The notes under the pieces: model-generated
Told to the model about the DNA's origin: nothing
Seen by the model: the letters and a program-made list of their open reading frames with translations, nothing else
The model's database searches: none
Part shown: positions 44,865 to 53,648 of the stretch, piece after piece
Numbering within the stretch: position 1 is the stretch's first letter
How the letters are laid out: every line of letters starts with the position of its first letter
Translations under genes and position numbers: made by a program
NCBI GenBank assembly: GCA_965248235.1
Contig: CBDFIU010000005.1
Location: 1,736,001-1,800,000 of the forward strand
From: UBA6623 sp965248235
GTDB taxonomy: Bacteria; Acidobacteriota; Terriglobia; Bryobacterales; UBA6623
Direction of reading: 5' to 3'
Length of the DNA stretch: 64,000 bases

Positions 44865-46844
44865 CTACTTTCCCTCGAGGGCTTCCACGATGCGATCGAC
44901 GTCGAACACGCAGCCGCCCCAGGTGCCGCCGCCAAGCCGCTGCAAGGCAGCCCAGAGTCGTGTGTCGTCGGGCAAGTCGGGGTGCGCCGCTAGATCGGGA
45001 CGGGCTTCGCGCCGGGCTAGAATCGCCAACCCTCGTTCGCGGCCTCGCTCCAAATCGGTGTCCGCCGACGACACCACATCACCCTCTTCGCCCGCCTCGG
45101 CAATCAGATCGAGACTTCCTTCGAGCTTGTTGCGGTCGACGACGATGCGGACACGATCGCCGTCCACCAATTTCCCAATCGGGCCGCCGGCAAGCGCCTC
45201 GGGGCCGACGTGACCGATGCAGGCCCCAGTCGACACACCCGAAAAACGGGCATCGGTGATGACCGCCACTTGTTTGCCGAACGACAGATATTTCAGCGCC
45301 GAGGTGATTTGATAGATCTCCTCCATGCCCGAACCCATCGGGCCGCAGCAAATCAGCACGAGAATGTCTCCGGACTGAATCGCACCGTTCTTGATGGCTT
45401 CGATGGCGTCGGCCTCGCGGAGAAAAACACGCGCGGGTCCGGTATTACGGTAGACGCCGTCGTCGTCGACGACGCTCGGGTCGATGGCGGTGCTCTTGAC
45501 GAGGGAGCCCTCCGGCGCGAGGTTCCCGCGGCAGAACGTGATCGTGCTGGTCAGGCCACGCTCACGGGCTCGTTCGGGGCTGAGAATCACGTCGTCGGGA
45601 TCGATACCGTCTTTTTCCCGCAATTGACGGCGCAAGCTTTCGCGTCGCTCGGAGGCTTCCCACCAGTCGAGCACGGCGTCCAACGACTCGCCGCCCGCCG
45701 TCAAAACAGACGTGTCGAGCAATTCCATCCGCCTGAGGTGCAACATTACTTCCGGAACGCCGCCCGCCAAGAAACCCCGCACCGTGGGGTGGCCGACCGG
45801 ACCGTTGGGCAACACATCCACAAGCCGCGGCACCTGGCGATTGATCTCCGCCCAATCTTCGACTCCGGGGCGGCGCACGCCGGCTGCGTAGGCCACCGCC
45901 GGCAGATGCAATAGCAAGTTGGTCGAACCCCCGAAGGCCGCGTGCACCGCCATCGCGTTCTTGACCGCGGCTTCGCTGACGACATCAGTAACCGTCAACC
46001 CTCGCTTCGCCAGCGCCGTGACGGCCCGCGCCGAACGCCGCGCCATGTCGCGCCAGATCGGTTGCCCCGACGGCGCCAACGCCGAGTGCGGCAAGGCAAG
46101 GCCCAGCGCTTCGGCCACCACCTGCGAGGTGGCCGCGGTTCCCAAGAACTGGCAGCCGCCCCCCGGCGACCCGCAAGCGCGGCAACCCAGGACCGAGGCG
46201 TCTTCAAGCGATAGTTCGCCGTGGGAAAAACGCGCCCCGATGCTTTGGACCGCCCCCGCGTCTTCCCCATTCGACGCCGGCAGCGTAACCCCTCCCGGCA
46301 CCAGCACGCAGGGCATTTCGTGCATTGACGCCAACGCGATCATCATCGCCGGCAGACCTTTGTCGCAGGTCGCGACGCCGATCACGCCGCGCCGGGTCGG
46401 CAGCGAACGGATCAGCCTCCGCAGCACGGTCGCGGCGTCGTTGCGATAGGCCAAGCTGTCCATCATGCCCGGCGTGCCCTGCGTTCGTCCGTCACAGGGG
46501 TCGCTGCAAAATCCGGCGAAGGGAATCGCGCCCAGCCCTCGCAGCTCCCGCGCGGCGGCCTCGACCAGCAACCCAACTTCGTAATGCCCCGTGTGATAGC
46601 CCAACGCCACCGGCGAGCCGTCGGGCGACCGTACGCCGCCCTGCGTGCTGAGAATCAGGTACTCTTCCCGCCCCAGCTCGGCCGGGTTCCAGCCCATGCC
46701 GGCATCCTGCGTCCAACCGAAAATATCGCCGCTGGGCCGGGTGCGAAGAATTTCAGCGGTTAGCGGAAGCTTGCCCTCGGGACCAGGCTTGCGGGTTTCG
46801 ATGGTGAAAAGGGAAGAGTCGCCGGAATCATAAATCTCATTCAT
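44865..46844 (-). CDS. YjhG/YagF-family D-xylonate dehydratase (IlvD/Edd superfamily)
   Basis: About 659 residues from ATG 46844. IlvD/Edd hallmarks are A-T-C-D-K-G-L-P-A, G-C-R-A-C-G-S-P-G-G-G-C-Q-F-L-G-T-A (iron-sulfur ligands), F-G-G-S-T-N-L-L-L-H, C-C-G-P-M-G-S-G and D-A-R-F-S-G-V-S-T-G. The N-terminus (S-G-D-I-F-G-W-T-Q-D-A-G-M-G-W) is specific to the YjhG/YagF branch, which dehydrates D-xylonate to 2-keto-3-deoxy-xylonate. It is cytoplasmic. With the neighbouring arabinofuranosidase and aminotransferase it points to non-phosphorylative pentose use. Confidence 0.9.
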   Translation of the reverse strand: MNEIYDSGDSSLFTIETRKPGPEGKLPLTAEILRTRPSGDIFGWTQDAGMGWNPAELGREEYLILSTQGGVRSPDGSPVALGYHTGHYEVGLLVEAAARELRGLGAIPFAGFCSDPCDGRTQGTPGMMDSLAYRNDAATVLRRLIRSLPTRRGVIGVATCDKGLPAMMIALASMHEMPCVLVPGGVTLPASNGEDAGAVQSIGARFSHGELSLEDASVLGCRACGSPGGGCQFLGTAATSQVVAEALGLALPHSALAPSGQPIWRDMARRSARAVTALAKRGLTVTDVVSEAAVKNAMAVHAAFGGSTNLLLHLPAVAYAAGVRRPGVEDWAEINRQVPRLVDVLPNGPVGHPTVRGFLAGGVPEVMLHLRRMELLDTSVLTAGGESLDAVLDWWEASERRESLRRQLREKDGIDPDDVILSPERARERGLTSTITFCRGNLAPEGSLVKSTAIDPSVVDDDGVYRNTGPARVFLREADAIEAIKNGAIQSGDILVLICCGPMGSGMEEIYQITSALKYLSFGKQVAVITDARFSGVSTGACIGHVGPEALAGGPIGKLVDGDRVRIVVDRNKLEGSLDLIAEAGEEGDVVSSADTDLERGRERGLAILARREARPDLAAHPDLPDDTRLWAALQRLGGGTWGGCVFDVDRIVEALEGK

Positions 46845-46962
46845 CGTGGTGCTCTCGATCGACTGCCTGCGATTATCATAGGATTGGCATGCCACGGCAT
46901 GCGGCAGCATTGGCGTGCGCGGGCATGGGCACGTACGTTGATGAGCGCGGCGGGAGACGATT

Positions 46963-48273
46963 ATGGCCGACCGAAGAACTGATCCCCTCGATCAACACTG
47001 GATGCCCTTTACGGCGAACCGCGATTTCAAGGCCTCCCCGCGGCTGCAAACCCGCGCCGAAGGCGTCTACTACTGGAACGACCGCGGCGAGAAGATTCTC
47101 GACGGCTGCTCGGGCCTCTTCAACGTCGCCGCCGGCCACAGCCGTCCTGAGATTCGCGAGGCCGTCCATCGTCAATTGGGTGAACTCGACTACACTCCCC
47201 ATTTCCAGCTCGGTTTCCCCGGATCGTTCGAGCTGGCGCGGCAATTGGCCGAGATCACGCCGGGGGACCTCAACCACATCTTCTATACCTGTTCGGGGTC
47301 GGAAGCCGTCGAAACCTCGCTGAAAATCGCCATGGCCTATCATCGCGCCCGGGGCGACGGGCATCGCGTTCGGTTGGTAGGCCGCGAGCGGGCGTATCAC
47401 GGCGTCAATTTCGGGGGCATGTCGGTCTCCGGGATCGGGCGCAACAAGGAAGCCTTCGGTACGGGTTTGCCGGGCGTCCACCATATCCGCCACACCTGGT
47501 TGCCCCAGAATCGCTTTGCGAAAGGACAACCCGCGCACGGCGCTTATCTGGCCGACGACTTGGAACGGCTGGTGCAAACCTTTGGTCAAACGATTGCCGC
47601 CTGTATTGTCGAGCCGATCGCCGGGTCCACCGGTGTTCTCGTCCCTCCCACCGGGTACCTGCGGCGGCTGCGCGAGATTTGCGACCGCCACGGCATCTTG
47701 CTGATCTTCGACGAGGTCATTACCGGCTTCGGCCGCCTCGGCGCGCCCTTCGCGGCGCAGGCTTTCGAAGTCACGCCGGACCTGATCACGATGGCCAAGG
47801 GGATCACCAACGGCTGTCTGCCGATGGGCGCGGTGGCAGTCAAGGACTCTATCTACGACACCGTGACCCAAGCCGCCGACGAAGGCGTCATCGAATTCTT
47901 CCATGGCTACACGTATTCCGGCGCACCGGCGCCGGTAGCGGCGGCGTTGGCCGTGCAGGAGATCTATCGCCGCGAAGGCCTGTTCGAGCGTGCCGCCGAG
48001 ATGTCGCCCATTTTCCTGGACGCGCTGTTCTCGCTCGAAGGTTTACCGGCGGTCGCCGACATCCGGGGCTACGGCATGCTGGGAGGTATCGAGCTCGTTC
48101 CCGGCGAAAAGCCCGGCCGACGGACCCATGAAGCCTACTTGCGTCTCTACGAGGCGGGGTTGATGACGAAAGCCACCGGCGACGCGCTGCTGATCGCGCC
48201 GCCGCTCATCGCCAAGCCATCGCACATCGAGATGATGGCCGAGCGGCTCAAGACCGTCCTGGGCGGTATGTGA
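46963..48273 (+). CDS. Class III aminotransferase, beta-alanine/omega-amino acid:pyruvate type
   Basis: 436 residues. The start L-D-Q-H-W-M-P-F-T-A-N-R-D-F is characteristic of omega-amino acid:pyruvate transaminases. PLP-fold blocks are C-S-G-S-E-A-V-E-T-S, Y-H-G-V-N-F-G-G, I-L-L-I-F-D-E-V-I-T-G-F-G-R and the Schiff-base Lys in T-M-A-K-G-I-T-N-G. The protein moves an amino group between beta-alanine or similar amines and pyruvate. It is divergent from the dehydratase gene (118 bases apart, no gene seen between). Length is normal. Confidence 0.9.
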   Translation: MADRRTDPLDQHWMPFTANRDFKASPRLQTRAEGVYYWNDRGEKILDGCSGLFNVAAGHSRPEIREAVHRQLGELDYTPHFQLGFPGSFELARQLAEITPGDLNHIFYTCSGSEAVETSLKIAMAYHRARGDGHRVRLVGRERAYHGVNFGGMSVSGIGRNKEAFGTGLPGVHHIRHTWLPQNRFAKGQPAHGAYLADDLERLVQTFGQTIAACIVEPIAGSTGVLVPPTGYLRRLREICDRHGILLIFDEVITGFGRLGAPFAAQAFEVTPDLITMAKGITNGCLPMGAVAVKDSIYDTVTQAADEGVIEFFHGYTYSGAPAPVAAALAVQEIYRREGLFERAAEMSPIFLDALFSLEGLPAVADIRGYGMLGGIELVPGEKPGRRTHEAYLRLYEAGLMTKATGDALLIAPPLIAKPSHIEMMAERLKTVLGGM

Positions 48274-48302
48274 CGATGGAACGACGGGCGTTACGCTCGT
48301 TG

Positions 48303-49967
48303 CTACCCCAACTCCAGCTCGATGGTCGCGACAGCGTGTTTGGGCAAAGTGACCGAAATCGTCGAGCCGGCTGTCTTTACCGCCAGAGGCGCTAATCCGA
48401 CTTCGCCGGGATTGTCGAAGGTGTTGCCGGCGCTTGCGTCTTCATGGGTGAGAACGCGCGCCCGCGCTTCGCGAATCGAACTTCCATCGCCCAACCGCAA
48501 GCGCGCGCTGACGGCGTGGTCCAGCGACGGGTTCGTCAACGAAACGGCTAGGCGTTTCTCTTTGATCGAGGCCGAGCCCGACAGCCCCGGCATCTCCCCG
48601 GAGACCGTCTTCATCGGGTCTTTGGGCCGTGAGCCGTCCGGCGTGGCTCCAGCCAGCAGCGGCACCGTCATCTCGTCCACATTGATCGCCAAGGGCACGC
48701 GTTTGGCCCCCATATGGGGCGCGTACAGTTCGAAAGCGTAGTAGACGGGCGTGCGGATGAAATTGTCTTCGTGCGCGAGAAAGAGCGAATGGATGCAGTT
48801 GACCGTTTGCGCCACATTGGCCATGGCAAACTTTTCGCAATGCCGGTTGAAGATATCGAACGTCAGTGCGGTGTGAACACCGTCGCGCAGGGTCATTGGC
48901 TGGCTGAACAGGTATCCGGGTCCCGACAACGGGCCGTCCTGATACCAATTGCCCCACTCGTCGAGCACAAATCTCGTATTCCGCGCTGACTCGTATTGCC
49001 GCATTGCCTCCCAGTGCTTGAGGATTACGTCCTCGGTTCGCAAGCCTTCCGTCATCACGGTGTACCAGCCGGCCGCGCCGAAATCCTCGCACTTGAAATC
49101 GTGCCCGGCAAACAGCACCCTATAGAAGCTGTAAAAGTGCAGCCCGTAGCCGTCGACGCGGGCTCCCGATTCGTCGGCGACGCCTTCAAAGAAACCCTTG
49201 GTCCAATCGATGTCCAAGTCGCGGTCCCTGGCGTGGCCCTCGGGCCCGGCGGCCACCAGAAAGGGGCGAACATAGCCCGGGATCTGCGTCACCCATTGGC
49301 GGTATTTCTGGGCGTATTCACGCGGCGTCATATCGCCGCCGCAGCCCCAGCTTTCGTTGCCCACTCCCCAATACCGAACGTTAAAAGGGTCGGGCGAGCC
49401 GTTGGCCGCCCGCTCATCCGCCAGGCTCAGCATGCCCGCCGGGGCGTTGCAGTAGGACACCCAGTCGTAGAACTCTTGCGGCGTCGACGATCCGATATTA
49501 GCCGCCACGTAGGGCTCCGAATCGGTAAGCCGGCAAAGATTCATGAACTCATGGATACCGAAAGCGTTGGTCTCGGTGCTGTCAACGTCCTCCGGTAAAG
49601 CGCGATGCCAGAAGTTATAGGTCCGCGGGCGGTCTGAAGCCGGGCCGATACCGTCACGCCAGTGATACCCGTCGGCGAAACAGCCTCCGGGCCAGCGGAT
49701 GTTCGGCACATCGATGCGATTCATGTCGTCGAGGAAGCTCTTGCGGATTCCGTCGACATTCGGGATCTTCGAGTCGCGACCCACCCAAATGCCGTCGTAG
49801 ATCACACCACCCAGGTGTTCGATGAAGTGCCCGAAGAGGTGACGGTCCACCGTTGGCTCGGACTCGCCGGGGCTAATGATGATTTCAGCATCCGCGGCGA
49901 AGGCCGGACGCACCGAGGCGGCAAGCGCCGCGCCGGCTGCGGCCGTGAGAAAGTTTCGTCGATTCAT
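48303..49967 (-). CDS. Alpha-L-arabinofuranosidase, GH51-type, exported
   Basis: 554 residues from ATG 49967 with a Tat-like signal (M-N-R-R-N-F-L-T-A-A-A-G-A-A-L-A-A). The GH51 barrel carries F-G-H-F-I-E-H-L-G, R-W-P-G-G-C-F-A-D, the acid/base Glu in W-G-V-G-N-E-S-W and the nucleophile Glu in L-D-E-W-G-N-W. A C-terminal beta domain follows. It removes terminal arabinofuranose from arabinan or arabinoxylan outside the cytoplasm. The first start at 50060 would add 31 implausible residues. IS110 copy C lies about 100 bases upstream of the gene start. Confidence 0.9.
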   Translation of the reverse strand: MNRRNFLTAAAGAALAASVRPAFAADAEIIISPGESEPTVDRHLFGHFIEHLGGVIYDGIWVGRDSKIPNVDGIRKSFLDDMNRIDVPNIRWPGGCFADGYHWRDGIGPASDRPRTYNFWHRALPEDVDSTETNAFGIHEFMNLCRLTDSEPYVAANIGSSTPQEFYDWVSYCNAPAGMLSLADERAANGSPDPFNVRYWGVGNESWGCGGDMTPREYAQKYRQWVTQIPGYVRPFLVAAGPEGHARDRDLDIDWTKGFFEGVADESGARVDGYGLHFYSFYRVLFAGHDFKCEDFGAAGWYTVMTEGLRTEDVILKHWEAMRQYESARNTRFVLDEWGNWYQDGPLSGPGYLFSQPMTLRDGVHTALTFDIFNRHCEKFAMANVAQTVNCIHSLFLAHEDNFIRTPVYYAFELYAPHMGAKRVPLAINVDEMTVPLLAGATPDGSRPKDPMKTVSGEMPGLSGSASIKEKRLAVSLTNPSLDHAVSARLRLGDGSSIREARARVLTHEDASAGNTFDNPGEVGLAPLAVKTAGSTISVTLPKHAVATIELELG

Positions 49968-50074
49968 GGCGGTTTTCCTGTTTCCTGTCATGTGAGATTG
50001 ATCGAATGAAAGAGTAACAAAATCGTTCCGCTCCCCGTTCACTACTTCGCTCGCGGTCATTATTCGGTGGCTGT

Positions 50075-51029
50075 TTTAATGCATAGGTGAGCCGGCGAAG
50101 AGGTCCTCCTGAGAGGGATAAAAAGCTAAGCGCAGCCGCCCAAGGCGGCGCCTTAGAACCCGAACTCAGGAGGACTGAAATGCACTATATCGGACTCGAC
50201 GTCCACAAGCAAAGCGTCAGCTACTGCACCAAGACCGCCGCCGGGGAGTTGGTCGAGGAAGGTCGCATCGACGCCACCCGCGAAGCGCTCGCAAGTTGGG
50301 CCCAAACGCAACCGCCCTGGCGCGGGGCGATGGAAGCCACCTTGTTCAGCGGCTGGATCCACGACACGCTCGCGCCCTACGCCGACGATCTCGCCGTCGG
50401 ACACCCCGCCGCCATGGAAGCCATCACGCGGGCCAAAAAGAAAAGCGATCGCCTCGATTCCGACAAGCTCGCCGACCTATGCCGCGTCAACCTGCTGCCG
50501 CGCGTGTGGATGCCGCCGCGCGAGCTGCGCGAATTGCGCCGCCTGCTGCGCTTTCGCCGACGCCTGGTCGAACAAGCGACCTGGTCGAAGAACCGCATCG
50601 CGACCTTGATGATGGAAATCGGCGAGCCCTACGCCAAGTCCAAACTGCACGGCAAACGCTACTTCTACCGCTTTCTCGATGATCTGAAGGCAAGCGAAAC
50701 CGACCTTCTCCTGTTGGCCGCGAGCCGCGACCGTCTGGAGGATTCCGCCGAGCTCGCCCGGCTTGTCGAGAAACGCCTGCTCGAGCATCCGCTGTTGTGC
50801 GAGCGTGTGGCGAGGTTGCAAACGATCCCGGGCGTCGGGGCGATCACGGCGCTCACGTGGGCGGTCGAGATCGGCGACCCGCGGCGCTTTCGCTCGCTCG
50901 ATCGCGCGGTGAGCTACTGCGGGCTCTGCGCGCGGCTCAACGAATCGGCGGGCAAGAGCAAACGCGGCCCGCTGTCGAAGCAACGCAACCCGCATCTGCA
51001 ACACGTGCTGATCGAAGCCGCCAAGCTTG
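50075..51029 (+). mobile_element. IS110-family element, copy C (3'-truncated)
   Basis: Matches copy B from the left end (flank GTGGCTGT at 50067-50074) through the left-end hairpin and most of the transposase. The match is lost at 51029, inside the codons after E-A-A-K-L-A. The last part of the gene and the entire right end with the candidate guide RNA are missing. No second boundary of the deletion is recognisable. Confidence 0.9.
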
Positions 51030-51235
51030 CGACACGGACGCTACCTCACTTCGTTGGCCTTTGCCGAGAGGACGGCCGTTGGTGTAGCCACGATCTCCGA
51101 AGGCAACGCACTGTACGTTGGGGGTGCGCTAGCAACATCCGAGAACGTGCCGTTGCCATTGTCTGTCCCCGACTTTCTGACTTTCCCCCTAGGACTTGCT
51201 CGGCCCAGCGAGTTTTTCCTTGGCTTGCGCTATAA
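50180..51235 (+). pseudogene. IS110 transposase of copy C, truncated with foreign tail
   Basis: The first 283 residues equal copy B, so the DEDD domain and the serine region G-P-L-S-K-Q-R-N are kept. The C-terminal 50 residues are replaced by about 68 unrelated ones read from the adjoining debris. The protein may be unstable. Without a right end in cis the copy cannot be mobilised normally. Confidence 0.85.
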
Positions 51236-51434
51236 CCGTCAGCAACTCTTCGGCCGGAACAGTCCAACGATCGTGATCGGAGCAGTGGTAGATCGTAAGT
51301 TCCAGGCCTGAAGGGTTAGTCTTGACGATTCCGAAGTCTTCTCCGTCGAGACGAATCTCGATTACAAGCTCGTCGGTGTCGATATGGCTGGCGACCTCCA
51401 GGTTCCATCTAATGTGTGCGTCTTGTGCGCTCAT
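51189..51434 (-). CDS. Small acidic protein downstream of a toxin-like remnant (possible immunity or antitoxin)
   Basis: 81 residues. ATG 51434 overlaps the stop of the preceding remnant (ATGA). The sequence (L-E-V-A-S-H-I-D-T-D-E-L-V-I-E-I-R-L, then V-P-A-E-E-L-L-T-V-I-A-Q-A-K) is compact and acidic with a C-terminal helix, as in many small antitoxins or immunity proteins. No family is identified. The tight coupling with the upstream C-terminal remnant supports a toxin-partner reading. Confidence 0.55.
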   Translation of the reverse strand: MSAQDAHIRWNLEVASHIDTDELVIEIRLDGEDFGIVKTNPSGLELTIYHCSDHDRWTVPAEELLTVIAQAKEKLAGPSKS

Positions 51435-51541
51435 GGCTCCAAGAACCCTATCAGTTTTTTCCCATCGTCGGTGAACTTTAGTCCCTGTCCACCAGGGATT
51501 CGTACTTCGAGGACCGCCCCGCTCGCGAACCCGGCCGCGAT
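51431..51541 (-). pseudogene. C-terminal remnant of a toxin-like protein
   Basis: About 36 codons: A-V-L-E-V-R-I-P-G-G-Q-G-L-K-F, then G-K-K-L-I-G-F-L-E-P and a stop overlapping the next start. The ending resembles the tails of polymorphic-toxin domains. No start codon or upstream domain remains because rluD begins at 51560 on the other strand, so this is a scrap. Assignment is tentative. Confidence 0.35.
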
Positions 51542-51559
51542 GTGATGAAGTAAGAACCG

Positions 51560-52507
51560 ATGGAACTGTACGCGGGGCCGGAAGATCAAGGGGAGCGCCT
51601 CGACCGCTTTCTTGCCGCACAGCTTCCCGACGCGGGGCGCACTCGCGTCCAACAATGGATCCGCGACGGGCGCGTGCTTATCGACGGCGGGCCCGCCCGC
51701 GCGTCAAGACGATTGTCGGAGGGAGAAAAGATCGATGTGGACCCGGCGCCGCCCACGCCGCTGAAAGCTTTTCCCGAAGACATCCCCCTCGACATTCTTT
51801 ACGAGGATGACGATATTGTCGCGGTCAATAAGCCGGCCGGGATGGTTGTCCACGGCGGCGCGGCGGCCAAATCGGGCACTCTGGTGAACGCGCTGCTCAA
51901 TCACTTTGGGAGTCTCTCGAGGCTGGGCGGCGAGTTGCGGCCGGGTATCGTCCATCGGCTCGACCGCATGACCAGCGGCGTCTTGTTGGTTGCCAAGCAC
52001 GACCGCGCCCACCGCTCGCTGGCGAAGCAATTCCAGGCCAGGAAGGTCAAAAAGATCTATTGGGCGGTTGTTCACGGGCGTCCCGCCGAACCGCCGCGGC
52101 AAGGGCGCCCGGTGGAAGTTGAAGGCCGGCGCTGGTGGCGGCTCGAGATGCCCATCCGCCGCGATAGCCGCCAAAGGATCAAGATGGCCGCCCGCGCCGG
52201 CGGTCGCGAAGCGGAGACCGATTTCCGCGTACTGCGCTCGGCGGGCGCCTATTCGCTGCTCGAAGTGCGCATCGGGACCGGCCGCACTCACCAGATCCGC
52301 GTGCACTTGTCGAAGATCGGTCACCCGGTGGTCGGCGACCGGCTCTACGGCGCGCCGGCCGCGCCCGAGGGACTCGGGAAGCTCGATCGTTTCTACCTAC
52401 ACGCGCGCTCGATCGGGTTCCTCCGCCCGGCCGATGAGAGCAACATCACCATGGAGGCTCCGCCGCCTGAAGAATTCACGGAGTTGCTCCGCCGACTGGA
52501 GCTATAA
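51560..52507 (+). CDS. rluD: RluA-family 23S rRNA pseudouridine synthase, RluD-like
   Basis: 315 residues. An N-terminal S4 RNA-binding domain (E-R-L-D-R-F-L-A-A, V-Q-Q-W-I-R-D-G-R-V) precedes the catalytic domain with V-V-H-G-G and the active-site H-R-L-D-R-M-T-S-G (Asp nucleophile). K-K-I-Y-W-A-V-V-H-G and G-R-T-H-Q-I-R-V-H follow. It converts uridines of 23S rRNA helix 69 to pseudouridine. The start ATG 51560 gives the normal S4 N-terminus. Confidence 0.93.
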   Translation: MELYAGPEDQGERLDRFLAAQLPDAGRTRVQQWIRDGRVLIDGGPARASRRLSEGEKIDVDPAPPTPLKAFPEDIPLDILYEDDDIVAVNKPAGMVVHGGAAAKSGTLVNALLNHFGSLSRLGGELRPGIVHRLDRMTSGVLLVAKHDRAHRSLAKQFQARKVKKIYWAVVHGRPAEPPRQGRPVEVEGRRWWRLEMPIRRDSRQRIKMAARAGGREAETDFRVLRSAGAYSLLEVRIGTGRTHQIRVHLSKIGHPVVGDRLYGAPAAPEGLGKLDRFYLHARSIGFLRPADESNITMEAPPPEEFTELLRRLEL

Positions 52508-52542
52508 TTGGATGGTTGGGGCGAAAGCCTCGCGTTTCGGTC

Positions 52543-53505
52543 ATGCAACGGATTTTTCCAATCGTCCTTGTCGCCGGTCTTCTGGTATCCGGCTTGGTTC
52601 GGGCGCAAAGCGAACAAAGCGCTCCGGAGACGCGGATTGGCGATCTCATCGACCCCGGTTCGACCATTCGCATCGAGGTCTCGCGCGTCCCCTTGCTGTT
52701 CACGGTTACCGACAAGAAGAACCGCTTCATCACGAACCTGGATCGCGACGACTTTCAGGTCTTCGACAACGGCAAGAAGCAGTCGATCCGCGAGTTCGTG
52801 CGGGAAAGCGACCTTCCGCTGAGAATCGGCATCATCCTCGACACCAGCAACAGTGTTCGGACGCGTTTCCGCTTCGAACAGGAAGCCGCTATCGAATTTG
52901 TGCGCAGCGTGCTGCTCGAGGAGAAGGACAAGGCTTTTCTTGTCGGCTTCGACACCCGCGCCCAGCTGCTTGTCGACTTCACCAACAACGTCGACAAGCT
53001 CGCCGAGGGCATCCGCGCCGCGCGAGCCGGCGGCGGCACGGCGCTCTACGACGCGATTTATTACGCCTGTCGCGACAAGCTTCCCGAAGACTGGCCGCCC
53101 GAGCAGTTTCGGCGCGCCCTGGTCATCCTGGGAGACGGCGAAGACAACCAGAGCACCGTCACGCGCGACATGGCGCTCGAGATGACCCACAAGGCCGAGG
53201 CTGTCATCTACGCCATCTCGACGAATCAAACCCGCCAGCATATCGCGGGCGACAAGGTGCTGCATCGTTTTAGTCGTGAAACAGGCGGCGTGGCGTTTCA
53301 TCCTTTGCAGGCCCGCGATCTCGAGCAGTCTTTCGCCGACATCGCCAACGAGTTGCGGCATCAATACTTCATTCTCTACTCCCCGACGGAGTTTACAGCC
53401 GACGGGAGTTTTCACAAGGTGCGGGTCAAAGCCCGCGTCAAGAAAGCGCAGGTCCGCGCCCGGCGAGGCTATTACGCCCCGCTTCCGGGCGAGGAGCGGC
53501 GCTAA
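52543..53505 (+). CDS. VWFA-related protein of acidobacterial type
   Basis: 320 residues from ATG 52543. A signal peptide (I-V-L-V-A-G-L-L-V-S-G-L-V-R-A) leads into the family beta domain (F-T-V-T-D-K-K-N-R-F-I-T-N-L) and a VWA domain with MIDAS D-T-S-N-S-V, G-G-T-A-L-Y-D-A-I and I-L-G-D-G-E-D-N. The conserved C-terminal Q-Y-F-I-L-Y-S-P and R-R-G-Y-Y-A-P follow. It is secreted and of unknown function, probably a metal-dependent adhesion module. A TATAAT lies at 52503-52508 inside the end of rluD but without a good -35. It is the intact counterpart of the broken gene at 16505-17403. Confidence 0.9.
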   Translation: MQRIFPIVLVAGLLVSGLVRAQSEQSAPETRIGDLIDPGSTIRIEVSRVPLLFTVTDKKNRFITNLDRDDFQVFDNGKKQSIREFVRESDLPLRIGIILDTSNSVRTRFRFEQEAAIEFVRSVLLEEKDKAFLVGFDTRAQLLVDFTNNVDKLAEGIRAARAGGGTALYDAIYYACRDKLPEDWPPEQFRRALVILGDGEDNQSTVTRDMALEMTHKAEAVIYAISTNQTRQHIAGDKVLHRFSRETGGVAFHPLQARDLEQSFADIANELRHQYFILYSPTEFTADGSFHKVRVKARVKKAQVRARRGYYAPLPGEERR

Positions 53506-53598
53506 GTTCCGTCAGTCTCGCGACCCGCCGGCCGCCGCGAGCTGAATTTTTTTCTTCGGAATCGCCGGATTCCACTTTCGCTTTCTATTCGCCTTTGG

Positions 53599-53626
53599 TA
53601 CAATCAGCAGACAAAATCGATTTGTC
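53599..53626 (+). promoter_or_regulatory. recA -10 element and overlapping palindromic candidate operator
   Basis: TACAAT (53599-53604) is a plausible -10, while the -35 position (53576-53581, TTTCGC) is poor. Six bases downstream, GACAAAATCGATTTGTC (53610-53626) is a near-perfect palindrome with GACAAA/TTTGTC arms. It would cover the transcription start and so suit a repressor. It does not match the E. coli or Bacillus LexA boxes. Confidence 0.5.
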
Positions 53627-53648
53627 CGCCGGAAGGAGTCAGTGAATC

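Noticed and set aside
51027..51311. Plus-strand frame continuing after the truncated IS110 copy C
   Set aside because: It is antisense to the small acidic gene at 51189-51434, whose coupling to the upstream remnant and composition are better.
52503..52508. TATAAT at the end of rluD as promoter of the VWA gene
   Set aside because: The hexamer is perfect, but no -35-like sequence lies 16-18 bases upstream. It is noted only in the gene entry.
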